A DNA stretch of 8,626 nucleotides from Candidatus Equihabitans merdae. GTDB taxonomy: Bacteria > Bacillota > Clostridia > Lachnospirales > Lachnospiraceae. The stretch lies in assembly GCA_018065025.1 (NCBI GenBank), contig JAGHUB010000389.1, positions 1 to 8,626 on the forward strand. The letters are read 5' to 3'. Under the pieces are notes generated by a model, which saw only the letters and a list, made by a program, of their open reading frames with translations, was not told the origin of the DNA and did not search any database. The number at the start of each line of letters is the position of its first letter. Positions within the stretch are counted from its first letter, which is position 1. The position numbers and the translations under genes are program-made. Below are positions 1-7,210 of the stretch, in pieces.

Positions 1-212
1 ACTTCAAAGCCCTGACAGAAGGCACCATCGCTGAAGGCGCAGAACTTCGCATTACCAGGGAAAATGGCCTGGTCTACTGCCGAGACTGCGACAAAGATGG
101 AGACCTGGAGGACTTCCGCCTGATCTGCCCTTACTGCAAAGGCAGAAATGTCACCTTAAAAAAAGGACGGGATGTCTACATCCAGTCCATGGAAATCGAA
201 GATGACGATTGA
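1..212 (+). CDS. hypA: HypA/HybF-type nickel metallochaperone, C-terminal part
   Basis: The 5' end lies outside the window. The first complete codon starts at 3, and 69 codons precede the TGA at 210-212. The fragment carries a four-cysteine zinc knuckle, CRDC then twelve residues then CPYC, and ends in VYIQSMEIE plus three Asp, which matches the conserved C-terminus of HypA (family consensus close to LYIKSIEVE). HypA binds Ni(II) through its N-terminus and Zn through this knuckle, and with HypB delivers nickel to [NiFe]-hydrogenase, or in some species to urease. The N-terminal nickel-binding Met-His cannot be checked here. The gene is followed by a hairpin terminator, so it is probably the last gene of its transcription unit. 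The neighbours to the right are unrelated. Assignment rests on the knuckle spacing and the tail. Confidence 0.85.
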   Translation, partial: FKALTEGTIAEGAELRITRENGLVYCRDCDKDGDLEDFRLICPYCKGRNVTLKKGRDVYIQSMEIEDDD

Positions 213-275
213 CCCAAGACACACATTCTGTTCAACTGAATAAGACAGAATAATCATCAATGGTACATATCAAAG

Positions 276-303
276 ATCCCGGAAGTTTCTCAACTCCCGG
301 GAT
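276..303 (+). terminator. Intrinsic terminator after hypA
   Basis: A 12-bp stem (276-287 with 292-303) has one A-C mismatch and a four-base loop, TCTC. It is followed by TTCTTTAT on the + strand. It lies 63 bp after the hypA stop and 31 bp beyond the end of the convergent lipoprotein gene. The T-rich tract is better in the + direction. On the minus strand the stem is followed only by TCTTTGATAT, so bidirectional use is possible but weaker. Confidence 0.75.
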
Positions 304-334
304 TTCTTTATACACTATTTATTCTATACCTTTA

Positions 335-1387
335 TTATTTTGCACCGTCATCCTGCTGCGGAGCCTCTGCCGTTTCCTGTGCTTTCTTATTTTTCTTTAA
401 GAAAGATTTCTTCTCTTTCTTAGGCTTGGGAGCACGAGGCGGGCGATTCTTAGAAGCCTTCTTGGCCAGGAAGACCACCAGAGCCACGATAGCAGCCAGG
501 ATAAGCAGGAAGGGGAAGAGATAAAGAATGATGACGACTAAAGTCTGAAGGAAGCTGGCGAAATCACTCCAGGAATTCTTAAAAGTCCGGGCCAGACGCT
601 GACCGAAGCTTTCTTCATCTTCAACCACTGAGTAATCCTTCACTTCCTGAATGCTCAGATTGACTGTGGAATAGCTGACATCGGTGTCATAGCCGCTCAA
701 AACTGAGTTTGCCTGATTAAGTTCGGTCTGAACTTCTGTCAGACGGGCTTCAACAGCGATCATTTCCTCGATGGTTTCGGCCTCTTCCATCATTTTCAGA
801 AGACGCTCTTCCTGAGTCTTCAGAGCCTCAACCAGGACGGCCTGATCATTGTAGGCACCGGTGATATTCTGAACATTCTGAGACTTATCACGGATCTGAC
901 CACCGGTACCTTCCAGGTCTGTCAAGAAAGCCTGATAGGATTCAGCCGGAATACGAATAGTAAGATAGGTGCTCCATGTACCGGTGTGATCCCCTGCTCT
1001 GTACCAGTTGTAATCACTGTTTGAAGTGCCTTCGTATTCAATGATGCCTTCATACTGCGCAATCAGATCATTGACGGCCTGAAGAGTCTTGTTGTACTCC
1101 AGTGTCTCCATGCTGATGGAGCAGGTGTAGACCAGTTTCTGTTCTGACTGAGCCTGAGATGTCAGGTCGATGCCACCGACTCTCTCTTCTGCAGCTTCTT
1201 CCTCATAAGCCTCTTCATAATCTGCCTCGGCGGCTGCTTCGCCATAAGTTGCTAAACCATTACCACCATAGTATGGCTCTTCCATCACAGCTTCCGATGC
1301 TTCTGACTTAGCATATGATCTGCCGCAGCCCATCAAAGAAATAGCCATCAATGCTGCTAAAGCAAACAAACCAATTCTCTTTTTCAT
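335..1387 (-). CDS. DUF4349-domain membrane lipoprotein
   Basis: 350 residues from the ATG at 1387. A GTG five codons upstream is in frame, but it lies inside the ribosome binding site GAGGAGG, so the ATG is the better start. Residues 1-21 form a lipoprotein signal peptide with lipobox LMGC (lipidated Cys21). An acidic Glu/Ala/Tyr linker (about 30-70) follows, then the DUF4349 domain (about 84-250). That domain contains a Glu-rich coiled coil (about 178-232) of the EALKTQEERLLKMMEEAE type. A hydrophobic segment (about 282-308) is followed by a Lys/Arg/Pro-rich tail, presumably cytoplasmic. Family members occur widely in Firmicutes; their function is not established. It is the second gene after a class A PBP, with an 18-bp gap that holds its Shine-Dalgarno sequence, so the two are probably co-transcribed and a cell-envelope role is likely. 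The family call is confident; the role is inferred from position only. Confidence 0.85.
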   Translation of the reverse strand: MKKRIGLFALAALMAISLMGCGRSYAKSEASEAVMEEPYYGGNGLATYGEAAAEADYEEAYEEEAAEERVGGIDLTSQAQSEQKLVYTCSISMETLEYNKTLQAVNDLIAQYEGIIEYEGTSNSDYNWYRAGDHTGTWSTYLTIRIPAESYQAFLTDLEGTGGQIRDKSQNVQNITGAYNDQAVLVEALKTQEERLLKMMEEAETIEEMIAVEARLTEVQTELNQANSVLSGYDTDVSYSTVNLSIQEVKDYSVVEDEESFGQRLARTFKNSWSDFASFLQTLVVIILYLFPFLLILAAIVALVVFLAKKASKNRPPRAPKPKKEKKSFLKKNKKAQETAEAPQQDDGAK

Positions 1388-1405
1388 ACAATTCCTCCTC
1401 ACTAT

Positions 1406-3913
1406 TTACTGATTTCCAAACAGCCATTCCCACCAGGATCCGCTGCCCTCGGAATCCTGACCGCCGGCATTATTGCCATTGCTGCCGGAGCCACTTCCCG
1501 AATTATTGCCACTAGAGTTGTTGCCGTTATTGTTATGACTATTATTGCCGTTTGAACCGCTGCCATTGCCGGAACCACCGTTGTCGGAGTCATCGCCCCA
1601 CAGGCCACTCCACCAGGAGCCGGATTCGCTGTCTGAGGGTTCTGACTCACTATCACTGTCATCCCCAAGACCCCAGCTGCTCCAGAAATGAGTATGTTCT
1701 GTGCAGAGATTCTTATCAAAATCAGAGGGCAGGGCAAAGGCTTCATCAGCTGTTCCTGCTGTACCCTCTACCAGATAAACTCTGGTCTCCAGCTTATCTG
1801 CCGGGCAGTAAACTCGGCTCTTTAAACCGGTTTCAGTGCATACGGTAACTTTTTTATGACATGTACAACTGGATACCGGTTCTGTTCCCTTCAGGAAATA
1901 AACCTCAGCTGTCATATCGCCCTGCATGGAAACATCACACACATCATCCACAGCCAGATCACCACACTTGGTGCAGATCTTAGCTTTTACCATGTCTGAA
2001 GCATCAGTAAGACCATTATCTGCCAGACCGTCATTGGCTCGCTGCATAACAGCTTTCCAGATATGCTTAACGTACTCATTATCTTCCTGAGTAGCATTAT
2101 CATCATAACCACCCCAGATACCGCAGGTGAAATACGGAGAATAACCAACAAACCAAGCGTCTCGAATACCATTGGTAGTACCACTCTTACCAGCCAGTGT
2201 CATGCCGTCAAATCTGGCTCCGCGGCCTGTGCCATCCACCATGACCTTTTCCAAAGCGGTGGTCAGAAGTCTGGCTGTTGACTCGCTGACAGCCACATGA
2301 GTATCCGGTACATTGCTAAGCAGTACATTACCATCATGATCCAGAATCTTCGTATAATAACTGGTCTCATGATAATGGCCCCCATCAGCGATAGCGGCAT
2401 AGGCTGCTGTCAGTTCCAGATTGGTAACGCCGTTTGTGGTACCGCCAAGAGCCAGAGCTTCGTACTTATCATCTCCTGTCAAGGTGCTGATACCAAATCC
2501 TTCAATGCTGCTGAAGACCCGGTCTACGCCTTCCTGCTGGAAGGTCTTCAAAGCCACGATATTGTTAGAACTGGCTATAGCTTGAGCTACTGTGATCTTG
2601 CCGTCATAATCGCCGTCACTGTTGGATACGCTTGTGCCATCGGAGTAAGCGTAGGGCTCATCATCCATAACGGTACCAAGTGTGATACTGCCCTGCTCCA
2701 GAGCTGCGGCATATTCGCCGATAACCTTGATGGCTGAGCCGGGCTGACGAACGCTTGAGATAGCTCTGTCGTAGATCAGACTGGCATCTTTAGAACCTCT
2801 GCCGCCTACCAGAGCTTTCACCTCACCGGTGGTCTGATCCAGGATAACCAGAGACACCTGGGCGCCGTTACCGCTGTAGGCTTCGTTATTAACTTCCTCT
2901 TCAGCGATAGTCTGAAGCTGAGTATTTTCAGTTGAATAAATGGTCAGGCCGCCCCGATAGATCATATTCCAGGCAGCTTCCTCGCTGATCTCCAGACCAG
3001 CCATGAGGTCATCCAGCACCTGATAGATCAAGGCATCCTGGAAATAGTCGAAGATTTCAGCCCCTAAACCGGATCCGTGAGCTTCTGCGATACGCTCATA
3101 GACCTTATCGGCCATGGCTTCGTCATAAGCTTCTTCATCAATAAGACCCTGCTCCAGCATATTTCTCAGAACCTTTTCCCGACGAGCATTATTCTTATCC
3201 GGATTGGTCAGAGGATTGTAACTGGTAGGATTCTTGGTGATACCGGCCAGTACGGCACTTTCGGATAATGTCAGGTCCGAGACATTTTTATCGAAATAAT
3301 AACGAGCCGCTGTCTCAACACCCCAGTTACCGCCGCCCAAATTGATGGTGTTCAGGTAATTCTCCAGGATCCAGGCCTTGTCCACTTTAGTCTCCAGCAC
3401 GATAGCCAGATACTGTTCCTGAAGCTTTCTTTCTACCTTTTCGAAGAAGTTTTTCTCCTGCATCCAGCCGGTGAAAACATTATTTTTCAGAAGCTGCTGG
3501 GTAATGGTGCTGGCACCTTCACTAAACCTGCCTGTTCGGATACCTTGGAAGAGGGCTCTCAAAATGCCTCTCACATCCACGCCGTGATGCTTATAGAAAC
3601 GGCTGTCTTCAATGGCGATAAAAGCATTTTGCAGATTCTGCGGCACTTCTTCCAATTTAACGTATACTCGATTGGATTCCTGTCCCGACAAGGTCAGGGA
3701 AACATTTCCCTGATCATCCAGCACGTTGGTACGATAACCTTCCGGCTCCGCATCCACGATATCCAGATCCGGTGCCCGGTAGATCACGACCCCCATGACT
3801 GCTACAGAACTGATCAAGCCCAGAATCAGCAGAACCAATATGAAGGTGAAAAACCTGCCGATCAGACCTTTTTTCTTTTTTTCCTTATAATTATTTCTTT
3901 TATTCTTCCCCAA
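1406..3913 (-). CDS. Class A penicillin-binding protein (GT51 glycosyltransferase plus transpeptidase)
   Basis: 835 residues; polymerises lipid II and cross-links peptidoglycan at the outer face of the membrane. The start is TTG at 3913: a TAA lies two codons upstream in frame, GAGGG sits 7 nt before it, and the next Met (residue 40) is inside the membrane anchor. In order: a basic cytoplasmic N-terminus; a transmembrane helix about 21-44; the GT51 domain with catalytic Glu102 in EDSRFYKHHG, GASTITQQ (133-140) and RKLQE (second Glu at 166); then the transpeptidase with SAIK (Ser393 nucleophile, Lys396), SNN (Ser449, Asn451) and KSGT (576-579, a common variant of KTGT). After the transpeptidase come about 100 residues with eight Cys, then a low-complexity tail from about 743. 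All catalytic motifs are intact. It leads an operon with the DUF4349 lipoprotein. The paralogue name (PBP1A, PonA, PbpF) cannot be decided from sequence alone. Confidence 0.95.
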   Translation of the reverse strand: MGKNKRNNYKEKKKKGLIGRFFTFILVLLILGLISSVAVMGVVIYRAPDLDIVDAEPEGYRTNVLDDQGNVSLTLSGQESNRVYVKLEEVPQNLQNAFIAIEDSRFYKHHGVDVRGILRALFQGIRTGRFSEGASTITQQLLKNNVFTGWMQEKNFFEKVERKLQEQYLAIVLETKVDKAWILENYLNTINLGGGNWGVETAARYYFDKNVSDLTLSESAVLAGITKNPTSYNPLTNPDKNNARREKVLRNMLEQGLIDEEAYDEAMADKVYERIAEAHGSGLGAEIFDYFQDALIYQVLDDLMAGLEISEEAAWNMIYRGGLTIYSTENTQLQTIAEEEVNNEAYSGNGAQVSLVILDQTTGEVKALVGGRGSKDASLIYDRAISSVRQPGSAIKVIGEYAAALEQGSITLGTVMDDEPYAYSDGTSVSNSDGDYDGKITVAQAIASSNNIVALKTFQQEGVDRVFSSIEGFGISTLTGDDKYEALALGGTTNGVTNLELTAAYAAIADGGHYHETSYYTKILDHDGNVLLSNVPDTHVAVSESTARLLTTALEKVMVDGTGRGARFDGMTLAGKSGTTNGIRDAWFVGYSPYFTCGIWGGYDDNATQEDNEYVKHIWKAVMQRANDGLADNGLTDASDMVKAKICTKCGDLAVDDVCDVSMQGDMTAEVYFLKGTEPVSSCTCHKKVTVCTETGLKSRVYCPADKLETRVYLVEGTAGTADEAFALPSDFDKNLCTEHTHFWSSWGLGDDSDSESEPSDSESGSWWSGLWGDDSDNGGSGNGSGSNGNNSHNNNGNNSSGNNSGSGSGSNGNNAGGQDSEGSGSWWEWLFGNQ

Positions 3914-4053
3914 TGTTTATCCCTCAAAACCTAAAAATGCTCAGACATCAAGCGGTAAACGTCTCTTTTGAATCCAAATTTAGCATCGATTTGTGTTTAA
4001 TCTGTGTTATTATAAGTACGATTTGTTTCAAATTAAAAATGGAGTTAAAGACA
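3914..4053. promoter_or_regulatory. Divergent intergenic region with probable promoters for the PBP and ligase operons
   Basis: This 140-bp AT-rich gap separates two divergently transcribed operons. On the minus strand a perfect TATAAT (4014 to 4009) lies about 95 bp upstream of the PBP TTG codon; its -35 is poor (TTTAAT-like at 17 bp). The same AT core reads TATTAT on the + strand (4008-4013), about 40 bp before the ligase ATG, also without a good -35. The shared core means the two promoters may overlap and compete. The ligase Shine-Dalgarno GGAG is at 4041-4044. I see no clear operator dyad. Confidence 0.35.
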
Positions 4054-5757
4054 ATGAACAATATGAAACCAAGGTTAGAGCTCAATTATCCTGAGATCAC
4101 CATGTATCGTCATATCGCCGAGACAGCAAGCCAATACCCCGCTGAACCGGCTTATGAATTCTATAACCACACCACATCTTTCAAGGAATTCCTTAAGAAG
4201 ATTGATGCAGCTGCCAAGGCTTTCTATGCAGCCGGCGTTCGTGAAGGTGATGTCGTCACCCTCTGCCTGCCCAACATTCCCCAGTGCATCGCTGCATTCT
4301 ATGCCATCAATAAGATCGGCGCCGTTGCCAACATGATCCATCCCCTGTCAGCTCAGAGCGAGATCACCTTCTATCTGAACTTCGCTGAAAGCAATTATAT
4401 CATGACTGTGGACATGTTCTATGAGAAGGTCAAAACAGCCGTCAAGGATGTAGACCATGACGTCACCGTCATCGTTACACGCATTCAGGATGAACTGGCA
4501 CTTCCCCTTAAGCTGGCCTATATCGCGGCTAAGGGTCGTGGTTTCCTCAAATATCCGGACCGAGCCGGCGATATCCTCTGGACCAGATTCCTGGCCAAAG
4601 GCGCATCCTGTTCCGAAGTACCGGAAGCTGCATTTGACCGCAGCAAGACCAGTGTCATCCTCTACAGCGGCGGCACATCCGGCCTGCCCAAAGGCATCTG
4701 CCTGACCAACTACAATATGAACTGCCTGGCTTATCAGTGCCGTTCTCAGGTCCCTTATCCTTTCGGTCCGGGCCACAAGATGCTCAGCTGCATGCCCATG
4801 TTCCACGGCTTTGGTCTGGGCGTCAACATCCACACCGCTCTGGTATTTGGTGCCGAATGTATCCTGATGCCTACTTTCAGTCCCAAAACTTATGCCAATA
4901 TGCTGATCAAGAAGCGCCCCAACTTCATCGCCGGCGTTCCTACCATCTATGAAGCCCTGCTTCATATCCCGGCTCTGGAGAATCACAACTTCGATCACCT
5001 GCAGGGCGTCTTCTCAGGCGGCGATTCTCTGTCTGTTGAATTAAAGAAGAAGGTAGATGACTTCATCACAAGCCGGGGTTCCAAGGTTCAGGTTCAGGAA
5101 GGTTATGGTCTGACAGAATGCGTTACAGCCAGCTGCCTGACTCCCTATGATGCACCTAAGCCCGGTTCCATCGGTCTGCCTCTGCCGGATATGATCTACG
5201 CTATCGTTTCTCCCGGCACCGATGATGTTCTGCCTAACGGTTCCGAAGGCGAGATCATACTCACCGGTCCTACCCTTATGCTTGGTTATCTGAAGAATCC
5301 TGAAGAAACCGCACAGACACTACGCACGCTGGGTGACGGCCGCACATGGCTCTATACCGGTGACCTGGGTTATATGGATGATGACGGCTATGTTTACTTT
5401 AAACAGCGTATCAAACGTATGATCATCACCAACGGCTACAATGTCTATCCCGGTCAGCTGGAAAATGTTCTGGATGGTATCGATGAAGTCTCTTACAGCT
5501 GTGTTATCGGCGTAAAAGATCCCCGCCGCGGCCAGAAAGTTGTGGCTTACGTGGTTCTGAAGGACGGTGTTGAAGACACTGCAGAATTAAGAGAACACAT
5601 CATGGACGTCCTCAAAGAAAATGTTGCAGGCTATGCCCTGCCCAAGAAACTTGTAGTTCGCAAAGAGCTGCCCAAGACACTGGTTGGCAAGGTATTCTAC
5701 AGAAAATTGGAAGAAGAAGCTAACGCTGAAGCAGAACAGGAGAACGCAAATGGCTGA
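4054..5757 (+). CDS. AMP-forming acyl-CoA synthetase/ligase (ANL superfamily)
   Basis: 567 residues from the ATG at 4054, chosen because GGAG lies 9 nt upstream; a longer in-frame ORF back to 3913 has no ribosome binding site. The enzyme activates a carboxylic acid with ATP to an acyl-adenylate and normally transfers it to CoA. Visible ANL motifs: the phosphate-binding loop YSGGTSGLPKG (204-214), YGLTE (351-355), YTGD (434-437, ribose-binding Asp437), the hinge KQRIKRMIITNGYNVYP (Arg452 region), and the C-terminal catalytic lysine in LPKTLVGKVFY (Lys546). Length and motif order fit medium/long-chain fatty acyl-CoA or 4-coumarate-type ligases; the acid substrate cannot be read from sequence. 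The gene overlaps the next by 8 bp, so the products probably act together. The A-core loop has SGGTSG rather than the common SGTTG, within known variation. Confidence 0.93.
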   Translation: MNNMKPRLELNYPEITMYRHIAETASQYPAEPAYEFYNHTTSFKEFLKKIDAAAKAFYAAGVREGDVVTLCLPNIPQCIAAFYAINKIGAVANMIHPLSAQSEITFYLNFAESNYIMTVDMFYEKVKTAVKDVDHDVTVIVTRIQDELALPLKLAYIAAKGRGFLKYPDRAGDILWTRFLAKGASCSEVPEAAFDRSKTSVILYSGGTSGLPKGICLTNYNMNCLAYQCRSQVPYPFGPGHKMLSCMPMFHGFGLGVNIHTALVFGAECILMPTFSPKTYANMLIKKRPNFIAGVPTIYEALLHIPALENHNFDHLQGVFSGGDSLSVELKKKVDDFITSRGSKVQVQEGYGLTECVTASCLTPYDAPKPGSIGLPLPDMIYAIVSPGTDDVLPNGSEGEIILTGPTLMLGYLKNPEETAQTLRTLGDGRTWLYTGDLGYMDDDGYVYFKQRIKRMIITNGYNVYPGQLENVLDGIDEVSYSCVIGVKDPRRGQKVVAYVVLKDGVEDTAELREHIMDVLKENVAGYALPKKLVVRKELPKTLVGKVFYRKLEEEANAEAEQENANG

Positions 5758-6634
5758 GAAAAAACATAAATTACACAAAAACGGCGGTTACCGTCCTGAT
5801 GATGTCACCGGTCTGCAGAAACTGATGTGCCACCTGTGGCCCAACAGAACCGACTGTGAAGTATGCCTCTTCGATACCTTCGACTGCACTGAAGTTGTCC
5901 GTTATCTGGAAGAAAAAAATGCTTCTCACCCGGATTACAAGACCACCATCTTCCACGCCACAATCGTTGCTGTAGCCCGTATGGTTCTGGAGCGTCCCCT
6001 GATGAACCGCTTCGTTCAGGGCCGTCGTATCTACCAGCGTGAAGATGTCTCTCTCAGCTTCACCGCCAAACGCCGCTTCGCTGATGGCGCTGAAGAATCC
6101 CTGATGACCATTTCCCCCAGACCGGATGACACACTGGATACTATTTCCAAACATCTCTATGGTGACATTCATCAGATGAGAAAGTCCGATCACGGAACAG
6201 ACGGCATCGACGGTGTTATCAACAGCCTCATGTCCCTGCCTCTGCCTCTGCAGATGCTGATCGTTAAAGTGGTTCGTCTTCTGGACTTCTGGGGACTTAC
6301 CCCCAAAGCCTTAAAAGACGGCGATCCTCATTACACCAGCGTTCTTCTGAGCAATCTGGGCTCCATCAAGTGCCCGGCTGTCTATCATCACCTGACCAAC
6401 TACGGTACTCAGAGTATCATGATCACCATCGGTACCCTGCGTAAAGAGCAGGTCATGATGCCCGACGGCACCATGCAGGTCCGCGTCCTGATCGATGTCA
6501 CAGCTACACTGGACGAACGAATCGGTGATGGTTTCTATTTTGCCAGAAGCCTGAAGCTGATCAAACATATTTTCGCCCATCCGGAACTGCTGGACCTGCC
6601 CATGAGCGAACCCAGCGGATTCGATTACAAATAA
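5750..6634 (+). CDS. Stand-alone 2-oxoacid dehydrogenase E2-type acyltransferase-fold protein, catalytic His replaced
   Basis: 294 residues. The start is the ATG at 5750, with AGGAG at 5738-5742 inside the end of the ligase gene; the two reading frames overlap by 8 bp, which points to translational coupling. It resembles only the catalytic core of dihydrolipoamide acyltransferases (the chloramphenicol acetyltransferase fold). There is no lipoyl domain and no peripheral subunit-binding domain. The core strands are recognisable: LLSNLGSIKCPAVYHHLTNY (about 205-224), then SIMITIGTLRKEQV, then ATLDERIGDGFYFARSLKLI. In true E2 enzymes the last motif is DHRxxDG, with a catalytic His. Here it is Asp255-Glu256-Arg257-Ile-Gly-Asp260-Gly261, so the His is Glu. 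It may be a non-classical acyltransferase, a regulator or a scaffold. The fold assignment is strong; the activity is open. It is probably a functional partner of the upstream ligase. Confidence 0.8.
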   Translation: MAEKKHKLHKNGGYRPDDVTGLQKLMCHLWPNRTDCEVCLFDTFDCTEVVRYLEEKNASHPDYKTTIFHATIVAVARMVLERPLMNRFVQGRRIYQREDVSLSFTAKRRFADGAEESLMTISPRPDDTLDTISKHLYGDIHQMRKSDHGTDGIDGVINSLMSLPLPLQMLIVKVVRLLDFWGLTPKALKDGDPHYTSVLLSNLGSIKCPAVYHHLTNYGTQSIMITIGTLRKEQVMMPDGTMQVRVLIDVTATLDERIGDGFYFARSLKLIKHIFAHPELLDLPMSEPSGFDYK

Positions 6635-6650
6635 ACACATCAATGCGTAA

Positions 6651-6683
6651 AACAGCCACCGTCTATTACAGACAGTGGCTGTT
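6651..6683. terminator. Hairpin terminator between convergent genes
   Basis: The 14-nt arms 6651-6664 and 6670-6683 (AACAGCCAC...GTGGCTGTT) pair with one C-A mismatch around the loop ATTAC. It lies 17 bp after the E2-like stop and 45 bp beyond the end of the convergent Rrf2 gene. The flanks are AT-rich (ATATATT on the +, TTACGC after the stem on the minus) rather than clean T-runs, so it probably serves both directions with moderate strength. Confidence 0.7.
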
Positions 6684-6727
6684 ATATATTGTGTCAGAAT
6701 CCATTATAAAAGAATGAGATGACATCC

Positions 6728-7135
6728 TCATACATTACCATCTCTCAGATCGGCAATGGTGATATTCTCAAAGTAGTCGTAAACCATCCCATCAAACTTC
6801 TTCCACATAGGAAGTGTTTTACAAAATGATTCACGGGGACACTGGTCCGCATCCTTATTGGTGCAGGCCACCGTTGCCAGAGATCCCTCTGTCACCTCCA
6901 GGACTTCTCTGATGGTGTATTCCTCAGGGGCTCGCAGCAATCTGTAACCGCCGCCTTTACCGCTGGCACCTTTCACCATCTTGGCCCCAACCAACATCTT
7001 CACAACGGTCTCCAGGTATTTCTTGGAGATTCCCTGTCTCTCTGCCACTTCATCTAAACGTACCAGATCACCTTCCAGGTGTTCTGAAAGATCTATCAAA
7101 AAACGGATGGCATAGCGTCCTTTCGTTGAAAACAT
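6728..7135 (-). CDS. Rrf2-family transcriptional regulator with three conserved-position cysteines
   Basis: 135 residues from the ATG at 7135, preceded by AAGGAGGAG with 6-nt spacing. The N-terminus (MFSTKGRYAIRFLIDL) is typical of Rrf2 proteins. The winged helix-turn-helix spans about 1-66: recognition helix near ISKKYLETVVKML (36-48), wing GKGGGYRL (59-66). The effector region has Cys91, Cys99 and Cys105 (C-x7-C-x5-C). IscR and NsrR carry three cysteines here that ligate an Fe-S cluster, usually spaced x5-x5; CymR-type members instead sense cysteine through a partner protein. So an Fe-S, redox or sulfur signal is plausible but not decided. The gene is divergent from metY, and dyads lie over both promoters, so it probably represses metY and itself. 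A name such as iscR or cymR would go beyond the evidence. Confidence 0.92.
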   Translation of the reverse strand: MFSTKGRYAIRFLIDLSEHLEGDLVRLDEVAERQGISKKYLETVVKMLVGAKMVKGASGKGGGYRLLRAPEEYTIREVLEVTEGSLATVACTNKDADQCPRESFCKTLPMWKKFDGMVYDYFENITIADLRDGNV

Positions 7136-7159
7136 AACACACTCCTCCTTTTCGTTTCG

Positions 7160-7192
7160 CCTATTCTACCGCAGGTTAACTGGGTAAATCAA
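7160..7192. promoter_or_regulatory. Candidate weak operator over the Rrf2 gene's own promoter
   Basis: CCTATTCTACCG (7160-7171), a 9-nt gap, then TGGGTAAATCAA (7181-7192). Each half matches the corresponding half of the stronger dyad at 7211-7243 at 7 of 12 positions (CCTAT and CC on the left, TGGGT and AT on the right), and the 9-nt gap is identical. The block covers both the -10 and the -35 of the regulator promoter. It fits an autoregulatory site of lower affinity, but the palindrome itself is degenerate. Confidence 0.45.
7163..7192 (-). promoter_or_regulatory. Promoter of the Rrf2 regulator gene
   Basis: On the minus strand, -35 TTGATT (7192 to 7187) and -10 TAGAAT (7168 to 7163) are 18 bp apart. 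The -10 is 27 bp from the ATG, so the 5' leader would be short (about 20 nt) and contain the AAGGAGGAG ribosome binding site. I see no competing promoter on this strand in the gap. Confidence 0.65.
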
Positions 7193-7210
7193 TAATTTTT
7201 AAAAATTTTT

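Noticed and set aside
1388..1402. GTG start at 1402 for the lipoprotein
   Set aside because: The five extra codons are the Shine-Dalgarno GAGGAGG itself, and the signal peptide fits a start at 1387.
1402..1746. 114-codon minus-strand ORF in another frame of the PBP tail
   Set aside because: It is a frame-shifted reading of the low-complexity Asn/Gly/Ser tail, giving an Ala/Thr/Ile-rich translation; no gene evidence.
3913..4053. 47-codon N-terminal extension of the acyl-CoA ligase, and an ATG at 4039
   Set aside because: No ribosome binding site precedes either start, and the extension runs through the divergent promoter region; the ATG at 4054 has GGAG at proper spacing.
4348..4998. 216-codon ORF on the minus strand opposite the acyl-CoA ligase
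   Set aside because: It lies wholly inside the ligase gene, whose ANL motifs fix the real frame; there are no domain features or start signals of its own.
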